This document shows positions 1-7,701 of a DNA stretch of 9,925 nucleotides, in pieces. Source of the DNA: an uncultured Alphaproteobacteria bacterium (GTDB taxonomy: Bacteria > Pseudomonadota > Alphaproteobacteria > Reyranellales > Reyranellaceae). Below the pieces are notes generated by a model, which saw only the letters and a list, made by a program, of their open reading frames with translations, did no database searches and was not told the origin of the DNA. The stretch is from assembly GCA_903929895.1 (NCBI GenBank), contig CAIYWM010000385.1:1-9925 (forward strand), given 5' to 3'. A program made the translations under genes and the position numbers. Each line of letters opens with the position of its first letter. Within the stretch, counting starts at the first letter, position 1.

Positions 1-2
1 CC

Positions 3-770
3 TCACATCGCCGTCATGCCGCCGTCCACGAACAGCACCGCGCCGGTGACGTAGGAGGCATCGTCGGAAGCCAGGAACAGGATCGCGGCGGCAACCTCCT
101 CGGCCCTGCCGGGGCGCTTCATCATGGTGCCCATGGCAGCACTGGCGTTGTACTGCGCCACCGTCTCGCCCGCCGCTTCGATGCGACGCTGATGGAAAGG
201 CGTGAAGATCGGGCCGGGGCCGACGGCGTTCACACGAATACCCTCAGGGGAGTGGTCGGCGGCGAGAGCCCGCGTCAGGCCCGCGATCGCAGCCTTGGTC
301 GTGTCGTACTGAAGGTTGCCGCCGCCGGCCATGACGGAACGTACCGAGGCGACGTTGACGATGGCCCCGCCGTTGTCGCGGCGCATCAGCGGGATCGCGG
401 CCTTGGCACAGAAGGCGTAGCTCATCAGGTTGACGTTGAGAATCTCGTTCCAGCTGGCCGCGCTCGCCTCGTCGATCTTCTCGTATTTGCGGATACCGGC
501 GTTGTTCACGAGGATATCGAGCCGCCCGAACCTTTCCGCAGCCCCGTTGACGAAGGCAAGGCAGGCGGCTTCGGTCCCGACGTCCGCCTCCGTGAACGCG
601 ACCCTTCCGCCGGCGGCCTCGAGTTCGGCCGCCACACGTTGGCCGCGCGCGCCGTCCCGATCGCAGAAGGCCACGCTCGCCCCTTCGGCCACGAAGCGCC
701 TGACCGTCGCCTCCCCGATCCCTGAGGCTCCGCCTGTCACTGCTGCGATCTTGCCGTCGAGCCTTCCCAT
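3..770 (-). CDS. SDR family NAD(P)-dependent oxidoreductase
   Basis: A classical short-chain dehydrogenase/reductase of 255 aa, the usual length for the family, predicted to be cytosolic and to oxidise or reduce an alcohol/carbonyl substrate that the sequence does not reveal. The N-terminal Rossmann motif TGGASGIG is at residues 12-19. An acidic residue at the end of beta-2 (D37 in FCDRD) favours NAD over NADP. NNAG is at 89-92, and the catalytic tetrad is N114, S142, Y155 and K159 (YDTTK). VGPGPIFTP (183-191) follows the active site, and the C-terminus has the usual VTGAVLFVDGG. ATG at 770 is preceded on the minus strand by an AAGAGAG purine stretch about five bases away, a plausible ribosome binding site. 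The gene is divergent from the nitronate monooxygenase-type gene at 1098; a shared pathway is possible but not shown. It ends two bases inside the window edge, so its downstream neighbour is unseen. Confidence 0.95.
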   Translation of the reverse strand: MGRLDGKIAAVTGGASGIGEATVRRFVAEGASVAFCDRDGARGQRVAAELEAAGGRVAFTEADVGTEAACLAFVNGAAERFGRLDILVNNAGIRKYEKIDEASAASWNEILNVNLMSYAFCAKAAIPLMRRDNGGAIVNVASVRSVMAGGGNLQYDTTKAAIAGLTRALAADHSPEGIRVNAVGPGPIFTPFHQRRIEAAGETVAQYNASAAMGTMMKRPGRAEEVAAAILFLASDDASYVTGAVLFVDGGMTAM

Positions 771-1097
771 GTCCGCTCTCTTTCATTGAATTGCGATGAC
801 GCAGTGTCCCGATACGTAGCACCTATCCGGCACGCCCCGCCCCTCGTCCGCACGAAAAAATTCGTCGCCGGAATGTGTGCAGGGAGCGACTATGTCCTGA
901 ACGGTATCAAGGCACCTGCCAGGCTCTTTGCCACGCCGGACCTCGTCCATTGAGAGCGGCCTCGGGCGGCCAGCATTGTTCGCCCGGCAACACGGCCGTC
1001 CGGAAAACTGTACCGGGGCACCTCAGGCACTGCTATCCAATCCCACCTCGTTTTCTTCTCGGCCGTATCTGTTTTTTGACCCAAGGGGGAGCGTCGG
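771..1097. other. Divergent intergenic region between SDR and nitronate monooxygenase genes
   Basis: These 327 bases separate two divergent start codons and must hold both promoters if each gene is transcribed on its own. I see no convincing coding sequence; the open frames here are out of frame with both genes and have no family character. One small symmetric element is visible, ACGAA-aaaa-TTCGT at 852-865, which could be an operator half-site pair but is short enough to occur by chance. No clear -35/-10 pair could be assigned by eye. Confidence 0.5.
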
Positions 1098-2237
1098 ATG
1101 AAGTCCGCTTTGTGCCGGAAACTCGGGATCGAATTTCCCCTGTTCGCTTTCAGCCAGTGCCGCGACGTCGTGGCCGCGGTGTCGAATGCCGGTGGCTTCG
1201 GCGTGCTGGGCGCCGTCGCCCACACCGCGGAGAGCCTGGAAATCGATCTCAGGTGGATCGACGAGCATGTCAACGGCAAGCCCTACGGGATCGATCTGCT
1301 GATTCCCAACAAGATGGAGGACAAGGAGGGCGGGCTGACGGCGGCCGACCTCGAGGCGCGCGTGCCCCCCGAACATCGCCGGCATGTCGCCGGCCTGCTC
1401 GCCCAGCACGGCATCGATACCGCCGATCTGTGGTCCGCCGGGCAAGCCGTCCACGACTATACGGACAACATGCGCGAAGGCGGCGCGGCGCGGCTCCTCG
1501 ATGTCGCCTTCAGCCATCCCATCAAGCTGTTCGTGAATGCGCTCGGCGTGCCGCCGCCGTCGATCATGGCCCGGGCACGCGACAAGGGCATCCTGGTGGG
1601 CGCTCTCACCGGCGCCAAGGAACATGCGATCAAACACGCCAAGGCGGGTGTCGACATTCTCGTGGTCGCCGGCACCGAGGCGGGCGGGCACTGTGGCGAG
1701 GTCTCGACGATGGTGCTCGTGCCCGAGGTGCTGCAGGCCGTTGCGGCTTACAAGGACATCGACGTGCTGGCCGCCGGCGGCATCGCGACCGGGCGGCAGA
1801 TGGCGGCGTGCATGGCCATGGGCGCTGCTGGCGCCTGGACTGCGTCGGTCTGGCTGACGACGGCGGAGGCCGAGACCACCCCGACGGTGAAGAAGAAAAT
1901 GCTGGCCGCGACCTCGCGCGATACCGTGCGGTCGCGCAGCCGGACGGGCAAGCCGACGCGGCAGCTCAAGTCGGCCTGGACCGACGGCTGGCACGGCGAG
2001 CACACGCCCGATCCGCTGCCGATGCCGCTCCAAGGCCTCATCAGCCGGCCGGCGCTGGCAAAAATCGACAAGCTTGCCGCCAGCGGACATGAGGGCGCCC
2101 AGCGTCTCGCCACCTATTACGTCGGCCAGGCGGTCGGCCTCATGAACACCGAACAGTCGGCGCGGTCGGTCGTCTACGATTTCATGAAGGACTACGCCGA
2201 GGCCGCGGAGCGTCTGGCGGGCACGCTCGAAGACTAG
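1098..2237 (+). CDS. Nitronate monooxygenase family FMN-dependent protein (2-nitropropane dioxygenase-like)
   Basis: A 379-aa protein of the nitronate monooxygenase/2-nitropropane dioxygenase family, FMN-dependent TIM-barrel enzymes that oxidise alkyl nitronates to carbonyl compounds and nitrite. The N-terminus has the barrel-opening pattern IEFPLFAFSQ followed by SNAGGFGVLG (29-38). The diagnostic AGTEAGGHCGEVST is at 191-204; H198 falls where the family's catalytic histidine sits. AAGGIATGRQMAACMAMGA (225-243) is the phosphate-binding end of the barrel. Residues 262-379 form a longer C-terminal part, including a basic stretch (SRDTVRSRSRTGK), so the protein is near the long end of the family. 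ATG at 1098 follows a strong GGGGGAG ribosome binding site (about 1083-1089). The TAG stop lies inside CTAG at 2234-2237, directly against an insertion-sequence remnant. The physiological substrate is not deducible; many family members are annotated only by homology. Confidence 0.9.
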   Translation: MKSALCRKLGIEFPLFAFSQCRDVVAAVSNAGGFGVLGAVAHTAESLEIDLRWIDEHVNGKPYGIDLLIPNKMEDKEGGLTAADLEARVPPEHRRHVAGLLAQHGIDTADLWSAGQAVHDYTDNMREGGAARLLDVAFSHPIKLFVNALGVPPPSIMARARDKGILVGALTGAKEHAIKHAKAGVDILVVAGTEAGGHCGEVSTMVLVPEVLQAVAAYKDIDVLAAGGIATGRQMAACMAMGAAGAWTASVWLTTAEAETTPTVKKKMLAATSRDTVRSRSRTGKPTRQLKSAWTDGWHGEHTPDPLPMPLQGLISRPALAKIDKLAASGHEGAQRLATYYVGQAVGLMNTEQSARSVVYDFMKDYAEAAERLAGTLED

Positions 2238-2248
2238 GTCGTGGACTC

Positions 2249-2413
2249 CTAAGTCCGCATCCACAGGTGTGCTGAAGCAAGGGCTGTAGCGGCGAAGTAG
2301 TTCCTGGCGAGCTTGTCGAAGCGGGCACCCTGCGCAAGCCTGCTGACGCGATCAGCATGGAGAGGGTCGGATTTCGCCTTGGAGGGCGGCATCGGCACAA
2401 GCGTCGTCGCATC
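2249..2413 (-). pseudogene. IS5-family transposase, C-terminal remnant
   Basis: On the minus strand the last 26 codons (about 2329 down to a TAG at 2249-2251) read GARFDKLARNYFAATALAS then AHLWMRT. This matches the C-terminal signature of IS5/IS427-type DDE transposases (typically RYDKLAxNYLAxxxLASxxLWLR). Just upstream, VPMPPSKAKSDPL resembles the family's IPPKxNRKxP segment. The roughly 15 to 20 residues that normally lie between these two (the RNLVERFFNKLK region with the catalytic Glu) are missing, and nothing recognisable as the N-terminal half remains. This is therefore an internally deleted, non-functional fragment. The frame stays open to 2545, but I would not call a gene from it. The C-terminal match is fairly secure; the upstream part is weaker. 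Confidence 0.6.
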
Positions 2414-2486
2414 AATCCAATCGCCTGTAAGGGCCGATCTCACACGACGGCTTGTGGTCTTCGCATGTTCTCTATATGTTCCAATT

Positions 2487-2508
2487 GATTCGGAGGCGAA
2501 TCGATTCG
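2487..2508. promoter_or_regulatory. GATTCG/CGAATC palindrome cluster in the topoisomerase leader
   Basis: Three copies of the same 6-base half-site lie in 22 bases: GATTCG (2487-2492), CGAATC (2497-2502) and GATTCG (2503-2508). The first two can form a hairpin with GAGG in the loop; the last two form a perfect 12-base palindrome, CGAATCGATTCG (2497-2508). The cluster ends 14 bases before the topoisomerase ATG at 2523. The only Shine-Dalgarno-like sequence upstream of that gene, GGAGG (2492-2496), overlaps the hairpin loop. It could be an operator or a translational control hairpin; no function is shown. Confidence 0.35.
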
Positions 2509-2522
2509 TCACATGAGCCCAA

Positions 2523-4871
2523 ATGGCCGACCAGATCGTCATCACGGAGAAGACCAGTCAGGCGAAGGATGTTCGCGCGGCCGTCGGCGCCCGCTATGGC
2601 ACCATCCTTCCCGCCGAAGGCCATTTGATCGACCTGGAGGAACCGGAGGACGCCGATCCCGCATGGAAACGCTGGACGCCGATCCTGCTACGGCCTGAAG
2701 GGCTCTACGGCACACGGCCGGCGATGGGTGGCAACAAGGCCGCCAAGCTGGCAGCTATTCGAGAAGCGCTGCGGTCGGCCAGGAGGGTCTGGCTCGCCAC
2801 CGACTGCGATCGCGAAGGCCAGCTGATTGGTCAGGAAATCCTCGAACACTACAATTATCGCGGTCAGGTGATGCGGGTGCTGTTCACGGCGCAGGATTCC
2901 CAGACCATCCGCGATGCCTTCGGTCACGCCAAACCCAATTCCGAGTATGCCCGCCTGTACGCTGCCGCGGTTGCACGCCGGCAGGCCGATCAGATCTACA
3001 ATCTTTCCCTCACCCGTACGGCGACCGTCATCCTGGGACAGGGCGCCCGAGGCGTGATCGGTGTCGGGCGAGTCAAGACGCCGACGCTGGCGATCGTTTG
3101 CAAGCGCGAACTGGAGATCAGGAACTTCGTGCCGGTGACGTATTACGAGATTGTCGCCACGGCGAAGGTCGCCAGCGGCGAATTCAAGATGCGCCATGCT
3201 CCGAATGAAAGGATCCTCAAGCGCGAGAATGCGGAGACCGTCGCCAAGGCTGCTCAGGGTTTCGAGGGGCCGCTCGGCGTGCGCGTCGAGGACAAGAAGC
3301 AAAGTCCACCCAAACTGCATGATCTGCCTTCCCTGCAGAAACTCTGCTCGTCGCGGTTCGGCTGGTCGGCGGCCAAGACGCTGGAAGTCGCGCAGGAGCT
3401 CTATGACGGCCAGGGCAAGAAGATCATCACCTATCCCCGCGCCGAGGTGCGCTACCTGCCCGAGAGCCTGATCGCGGACGTGCCCAAGCTCGTCGCCGGC
3501 CTTCAGGTCGGCCAATCTTTCAAGGCCATTCCCGTACCCGATCCGCCAATCATCCGTCGCGGTGCGAGCGGGACGTATTATGAGAAGGGACTAGAGGGCG
3601 CCAGCCATCACGCCGTCATTCCCAACGCCAACACGGTCGACACTCTCCGCGAGGTCTGGCCGCACCTTTCGATCGACGAGAAGAAGCTCTTCGATGTGAT
3701 CGCACGAGCCTATCTCGCCGCCCTGATGCCCGACTTCCGTTACCGGCAGACGACCGCGACGCTCGACGTTAAGGGCTTCCCGTTCAAGGCGACCGGTCGC
3801 CAGCCCATCGATCTCGGATGGCGCGCGGCATTCCCGGAATGGCAGCCGGCCGACGAGAAGGGCGATGGCGGGCAACTGCTTCCTGCGATACGCGACGGCG
3901 AGACGGCACGACTGCACGATCCGGCCGTCGAGACCAAGGAGACCAAGCCCCCTCCCCGTTACAATGAAGGTACGCTGATCGAGGCGATGCAGAATGCCTG
4001 GCGCTTTGTCGAGGATGAGGTCCTGCGGGACCGACTGAAAGAGGCCAAGGGAATCGGCACGCCGGCCACCCGCGCCGAGATCATCGGCGGGCTGAAGCGG
4101 CAGGATTTCCTGGTCGCCCAAGGAAAGAACATCGTTCCCACCGAGACCGGGCTAAGACTGTTCGGCGTCCTCAAGCAGGCTGACCCCGCCCTGGTCGATC
4201 CTGGCGTGACGGCGCAACTCGAATGCCTTTTGGACGATGTCGTCGTCGGCAAGCAGGAGATGATGGGCGCGATCGATGCCGTGTGCGACGTGGCGCGGCG
4301 GATTATCGGTAAGCTGACGCACGGTCCTGCGTCCGGCGGGCCTCCCTTGCTTGGCCCTGCGCGCGGCGGCAGCGGCGGCGAACGTCCACCGACGCCGGCG
4401 ATGAAGCAGTTTGCCGTGGTGCTTGCTCGTCAGAAGCGCATCAGGCTCCCAGCCGGCTATGGCACATCCGGATCCATCTGCCGGGCGTTCCTCGAGCAAC
4501 ATGCCCCCAAGAAGGCCGTCGGGGAGACTGCAGCGGCCATTGCTTCCAAGGCGACAAGCCCACCGCAAGCCTCGAAGACCGAGGACGCCCAACCCACCCG
4601 AAAGCGTCGCCGGGCCAAGAACTCGACAGCCCCTGCTCCGTCGCCAACGAAAGCGGTACAGGGCAAGCAGTCGCGAAAGCCTACGTTCGGCAACCCACCG
4701 TCAAAAGCGCCTGGCCTTCACCTGCATGATGTCGGCCGCAACACTCCGCTCAGAATTCCTTACGGCAACAAGGACGTCGCGCAAAAACTCGGGGCTCGCT
4801 ACGGCGCCGATGGGTGGTATGCCCCTCCCGGCGTTGATCTCTCTGCCTTCAAGGAAAACGGCTGGCTATGA
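2523..4871 (+). CDS. Type IA DNA topoisomerase (topoisomerase III-like) with C-terminal DUF5710-like domain
   Basis: A 782-aa type IA topoisomerase, which relaxes negatively supercoiled DNA or decatenates by passing one strand through a transient break. The TOPRIM domain (about 1-130) has the catalytic E9 (VITEK) and the acidic triad motif DCDREG (94-99). GVGRVKTPTLAIV (180-192) and ARRQADQIYNLSLTR (151-165) are family blocks. The nucleophile is Y304 with R306 in IITYPRAEVRYLP (301-312). H362/H363 lie in SHHAVIP, and KGIGTPATRAEII is at 509-521. No Cys4 zinc fingers follow, unlike chromosomal TopA. Instead there is a basic, Pro/Ala-rich linker (about 600-735) and a terminal module (742-782, LRIPYGNKD, LGARY, WYAPPGVDL) resembling DUF5710, a domain common in plasmid and integrative-element proteins. 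The start is nearly forced: an in-frame TGA lies at 2514-2516, and no well-spaced ribosome binding site is seen. It is probably an accessory, mobile-element-type topoisomerase. Confidence 0.92.
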   Translation: MADQIVITEKTSQAKDVRAAVGARYGTILPAEGHLIDLEEPEDADPAWKRWTPILLRPEGLYGTRPAMGGNKAAKLAAIREALRSARRVWLATDCDREGQLIGQEILEHYNYRGQVMRVLFTAQDSQTIRDAFGHAKPNSEYARLYAAAVARRQADQIYNLSLTRTATVILGQGARGVIGVGRVKTPTLAIVCKRELEIRNFVPVTYYEIVATAKVASGEFKMRHAPNERILKRENAETVAKAAQGFEGPLGVRVEDKKQSPPKLHDLPSLQKLCSSRFGWSAAKTLEVAQELYDGQGKKIITYPRAEVRYLPESLIADVPKLVAGLQVGQSFKAIPVPDPPIIRRGASGTYYEKGLEGASHHAVIPNANTVDTLREVWPHLSIDEKKLFDVIARAYLAALMPDFRYRQTTATLDVKGFPFKATGRQPIDLGWRAAFPEWQPADEKGDGGQLLPAIRDGETARLHDPAVETKETKPPPRYNEGTLIEAMQNAWRFVEDEVLRDRLKEAKGIGTPATRAEIIGGLKRQDFLVAQGKNIVPTETGLRLFGVLKQADPALVDPGVTAQLECLLDDVVVGKQEMMGAIDAVCDVARRIIGKLTHGPASGGPPLLGPARGGSGGERPPTPAMKQFAVVLARQKRIRLPAGYGTSGSICRAFLEQHAPKKAVGETAAAIASKATSPPQASKTEDAQPTRKRRRAKNSTAPAPSPTKAVQGKQSRKPTFGNPPSKAPGLHLHDVGRNTPLRIPYGNKDVAQKLGARYGADGWYAPPGVDLSAFKENGWL

Positions 4872-4989
4872 GTGCCCGGCGTCTGCTTTCACATTGCCAC
4901 CGACCGGTCCGACGGTCGACACGCCATCTGGAAGGGGATCTCAATCGCTGGATGGTCGCAGCCGGCTGGGCCGTTGCCTACCGAATTTA

Positions 4990-5011
4990 TTCGCCGGACT
5001 TTGTCGGCGAA
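4990..5011. repeat. Inverted repeat in the topoisomerase-lipocalin gap
   Basis: TTCGCCG (4990-4996) and CGGCGAA (5005-5011) are perfect inverted repeats around an 8-base loop. They lie about 120 bases after the topoisomerase stop and 86 bases before the lipocalin start. No T-tract follows on the plus strand, so it is not a standard intrinsic terminator; it may still be a 3'-end hairpin or chance. Confidence 0.3.
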
Positions 5012-5097
5012 GAAGAAGGAGCGCATGCTGCCAGGCTCCGCATTTAGTCGGGCCGTTTTCAGATGCCCTGGGATTGGCGCTCAAGGGAGACAAGACA

Positions 5098-5664
5098 TTG
5101 AATACCCTGCCCAGGCGTCTACTTCTGATTCTGATGCTGTCCGCACTCGTCAGCGGCTGCACCGGACTTCCCGAGGGCGTCGAGCCCGTGCGTCCCTTCG
5201 ACCTTCAACGCTACAAAGGCGAGTGGTTCGAGATCATGCGCCTCGACCACAGCTTCGAGCGCGGGCTGACGAACGTGACCGCAACCTACACGGTACGCAA
5301 CGACGGCTCCGTTGGCGTTCTCAACAAAGGCTTTGACCGCAAGAGCTGCCGCTGGAAGGAAGCCGATGGTCGCGCCGTGTTTCAGGGCGCGCCAGACACG
5401 GCCAGCCTCTCCGTAACCTTCTTCTGGCCGTTCGCCGGTGGCTACCATGTCGCTGCCCTCGACCAACAGGATTACAGCTGGGCTCTGATTTCGGGCCCAT
5501 CGAAGACCTATCTCTGGATCCTGGCGCGCCGGCCAGACCTCTCTGCCGATATCCGGAACCGCCTGGTCGATAAGGCGCGAAGCATGGGCTTTCCGGTCGA
5601 CGATTTGATCCTGGTCGACCATGGCAAGCCGATCTGCGCCTCCGATCAACCTCTCCCCAAATGA
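5098..5664 (+). CDS. blc: Blc-type outer-membrane lipocalin lipoprotein
   Basis: A 188-aa bacterial lipocalin, a small beta-barrel lipoprotein that binds fatty acids or lysophospholipids at the outer membrane, often in envelope stress or stationary phase. From TTG 5098 the protein begins MNTLPRRLLLILML and has a lipobox VSGC with the lipidated cysteine at C21. The residue after it is Thr, not Asp, which favours outer-membrane sorting. The lipocalin signature GEW is at 41-43 (YKGEWFEIMRLDHSFERGL), followed by TATYTV, a YHVAALD strand and the closing YLWILARRPDLS. TTG is chosen because AAGGGAGA (5083-5090) lies seven bases upstream and the signal peptide then has the right length. The frame is open far upstream into the topoisomerase gene, so automated calls may start much too early. 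An internal ATG at 5134 would destroy the signal peptide. The 226-base gap from the topoisomerase argues for a separate promoter. Confidence 0.9.
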   Translation: MNTLPRRLLLILMLSALVSGCTGLPEGVEPVRPFDLQRYKGEWFEIMRLDHSFERGLTNVTATYTVRNDGSVGVLNKGFDRKSCRWKEADGRAVFQGAPDTASLSVTFFWPFAGGYHVAALDQQDYSWALISGPSKTYLWILARRPDLSADIRNRLVDKARSMGFPVDDLILVDHGKPICASDQPLPK

Positions 5665-5937
5665 TCCTTTTTCCTCGCCCAATGTAGACTCGCCGATCGC
5701 AATCGTTTCGGTAAGCAAAGCGCAGCCCGCGTAAACCCGCACAACACCGCGCAGGCCCACTTGCCCCGGCCGATATGTTCCGGAGGCCAGTTCTCTCGAT
5801 GGATTTATCGTCGACACAATTCGCGGCGCGATCATGATGTCTCCTCGTCATCCCGACGACGCATCTTTCCGGTTCAGTGCCTTTCGCGGATAATAGTTAG
5901 GTCTTGCGGTCTGGAGAGTGTCGGCTAAGAAATCTTC

Positions 5938-7545
5938 ATGGTTGATATACGCACCGGCCGTCCGGCCACCCTCGCTCCCAACGGTATGGTTACATCCCCG
6001 CATTCGCTGGCGTCACAGGCGGGCGTCGATGTGTTGAGAGCAGGCGGATCGGCGGTCGACGCCGCCATCGCCACCAGCGCCGCGCTTTCGGTGCTCTATC
6101 CGCATATGACGGGCGTGGGCGGTGACGCGTTCCTGCTTGTCCATGAAGCCAAGACCGGTGCCGTACGCTACATCGACGGCGGCGGGCGTGCTACCGCGGC
6201 CGGCACGATCGACACCTTCGCCCGGCGCGGCCTGGCCGAGATACCCTATCGCGGCGTACTGCCCGGCACTCTCACTGTTCCAGGCGCGGTCGCCAGCTGG
6301 GGCATGGCTCACGCTGCCTATGGTCGCTTGCCTTTGAAGCGCTGCCTGGAGAGCGCCATCGGCTACGCCCGCAATGGCTTCCCGGTGACGGCGCGGCTGG
6401 CCTACTGGCGCGAATTGGCGCGTGAGGAATTGGCGAAAAGCCCCGAAGCGGCGGCCATCTTCCTGAAGGACGGTGCGATTCTCACCAACCCCGATCTCGC
6501 AAGGACCCTGGAGGCGATCGCCAGTGACGGCTGGCACGGCTTCTATGAGGGTGAAGTAGCGGGCGAATTGGCGCGTTGGTCGAAAGCCAATGACGGCTTC
6601 TTTACTCTGGACGACCTAAAGGCGCAGAACGCGCACTGGGGCGAACCGCTGAAAGGCAGCTACCGCGACGTCACGATCTACGAAACGCCGGCACCCACGC
6701 AGGGCTTCGCTGTGCTGGAGATGCTGAACCTGCTTGAGCCAATGGAGATGCACAAGAAGCCCTTTCTGGGCCCCGACTATGTGCATTTGATGGTCCAGGC
6801 CAAGCAGCTTGCCTATCACGACCGCGACCGTCATCTCGCCGATCCACGCTTCGCGTCTGTACCGATGGAGCGCCTGATATCAAAGAAATATGCTGATGAG
6901 CGGCGCGCTCTGATGGACCCGGCCCGAGCCTTGCCGTGGGACAAAATCCCCTCCTACGGCAGCCTGGCCGGTGACACGGTCTACATCGCCGTGGTCGACG
7001 CCGAGGGCAATGCGGTGTCGATGATCCATTCCCTTTATGGCGGCTTCGGCGCCGCGGTCGTGGCGGGTCGCACCGGAGTTGTCTTGCAGAATCGCTCGGC
7101 CTATTTCTCGCTCGATCCCAAGAGCCCCAACCGGGTCGAGCCCGGCAAGACGCCATTGCACACGCTGATCGCCTCGATGGCGTTCCGCGACGACAGGCTG
7201 TGGGCTGTGGTGGGCTGCATGGGCGCCGACGGCCAGCCCCAGATCCACCTGCAAACCTATCTCGCCCTGATCGACCACGGTCAGGACATCCAGGAGGCGC
7301 TGGAGACGCCACGCTTCCTGTCCGGCCGCTTCGCCATCGGTGAGCCACGCGACACGCTGCACGTTGAGGGACGCATTCCGGCCGAGACTATTGCCGAGCT
7401 CGAACGACGCGGCCACATGGTCAACCGCTGGGGCGCCTGGAACGAACTCGCAGGCCACGCCCACGGCATCACGGTGGACCCGGTCAGCGGTCTGCGCGTC
7501 GGCGGCTCGGATCCGCGCAGCGATGGCGCCGCGATCGGGTATTAG
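5938..7545 (+). CDS. Gamma-glutamyltransferase-fold Ntn hydrolase family protein
   Basis: A 535-aa member of the gamma-glutamyltransferase (GGT) superfamily, Ntn hydrolases that self-cleave to expose an N-terminal Thr. The N-terminal half has SPHSLASQAGVDVLRAGGSA, GVGGDAFLLV (59-68) and PGTLTVPGAV (109-118). The predicted cleavage site is D346/T347 in GDTVYIAVVDAEGNAV, so T347 would be the nucleophile and the small subunit about 189 aa. The C-terminus has the typical GGSDPRSDGAAIGY. There is no signal peptide, unlike periplasmic GGT. By hand alignment to E. coli GGT, residues that bind the gamma-glutamyl group are replaced: R114 by Gly82, N411 by Tyr367, Q430 by Arg386, D433 by Tyr389 and S462/S463 by His408/Thr409. 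It is therefore probably a cytosolic amidohydrolase of the GGT-like class (as known for YwrD- or oxamate amidohydrolase-type proteins), not a true GGT. The ATG has only a weak upstream ribosome binding site. Confidence 0.88.
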   Translation: MVDIRTGRPATLAPNGMVTSPHSLASQAGVDVLRAGGSAVDAAIATSAALSVLYPHMTGVGGDAFLLVHEAKTGAVRYIDGGGRATAAGTIDTFARRGLAEIPYRGVLPGTLTVPGAVASWGMAHAAYGRLPLKRCLESAIGYARNGFPVTARLAYWRELAREELAKSPEAAAIFLKDGAILTNPDLARTLEAIASDGWHGFYEGEVAGELARWSKANDGFFTLDDLKAQNAHWGEPLKGSYRDVTIYETPAPTQGFAVLEMLNLLEPMEMHKKPFLGPDYVHLMVQAKQLAYHDRDRHLADPRFASVPMERLISKKYADERRALMDPARALPWDKIPSYGSLAGDTVYIAVVDAEGNAVSMIHSLYGGFGAAVVAGRTGVVLQNRSAYFSLDPKSPNRVEPGKTPLHTLIASMAFRDDRLWAVVGCMGADGQPQIHLQTYLALIDHGQDIQEALETPRFLSGRFAIGEPRDTLHVEGRIPAETIAELERRGHMVNRWGAWNELAGHAHGITVDPVSGLRVGGSDPRSDGAAIGY

Positions 7546-7701
7546 CGGGCTGTGGCTGCGCAAGGAAAGCACGTACGAGCGGCGCAGAGCGCGTAGAGCC
7601 AGCGCTCGGGCGCCGCGACGCGTGCCAGGCCGACTTCCCAGCAGTTTTCCTTCCACCGCGTCCCGCTGGCCCGTACGGCTCTTGGCGGCAGCGGCCTACG
7701 C

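Noticed and set aside
875..2092. Long plus-strand open frame (405 codons) overlapping the nitronate monooxygenase gene
   Set aside because: It lies in a different frame, is Arg-rich and low in complexity as GC-rich shadow frames are, and has no family motif; the true gene in the other frame has clear motifs and a ribosome binding site.
1023..2264. Long minus-strand open frame (413 codons) opposite the nitronate monooxygenase gene
   Set aside because: It is antisense to a well-supported gene, and its translation shows only composition bias with no domain.
2513..2698. ATG at 2513 as start of a separate small gene
   Set aside because: Its frame is a shadow inside the topoisomerase gene; the TOPRIM N-terminus is intact from ATG 2523.
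4411..5097. Upstream extension of the lipocalin frame into the topoisomerase gene
   Set aside because: The extension is a shadow of the topoisomerase C-terminus; the lipoprotein signal and ribosome binding site place the start at 5098.
4872..5336. GTG-started frame directly after the topoisomerase stop
   Set aside because: It runs out of frame into the lipocalin gene, lacks a ribosome binding site and resembles no family.
5119..5851. Minus-strand open frames opposite the lipocalin and its downstream gap
   Set aside because: They are antisense to a clear gene with no recognisable motif; the part in the gap alone (5665-5851) is too short and featureless to support a gene.
6880..7656. Minus-strand open frame (258 codons) opposite the GGT-like gene
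   Set aside because: It mirrors conserved GGT codons and carries no motif of its own.
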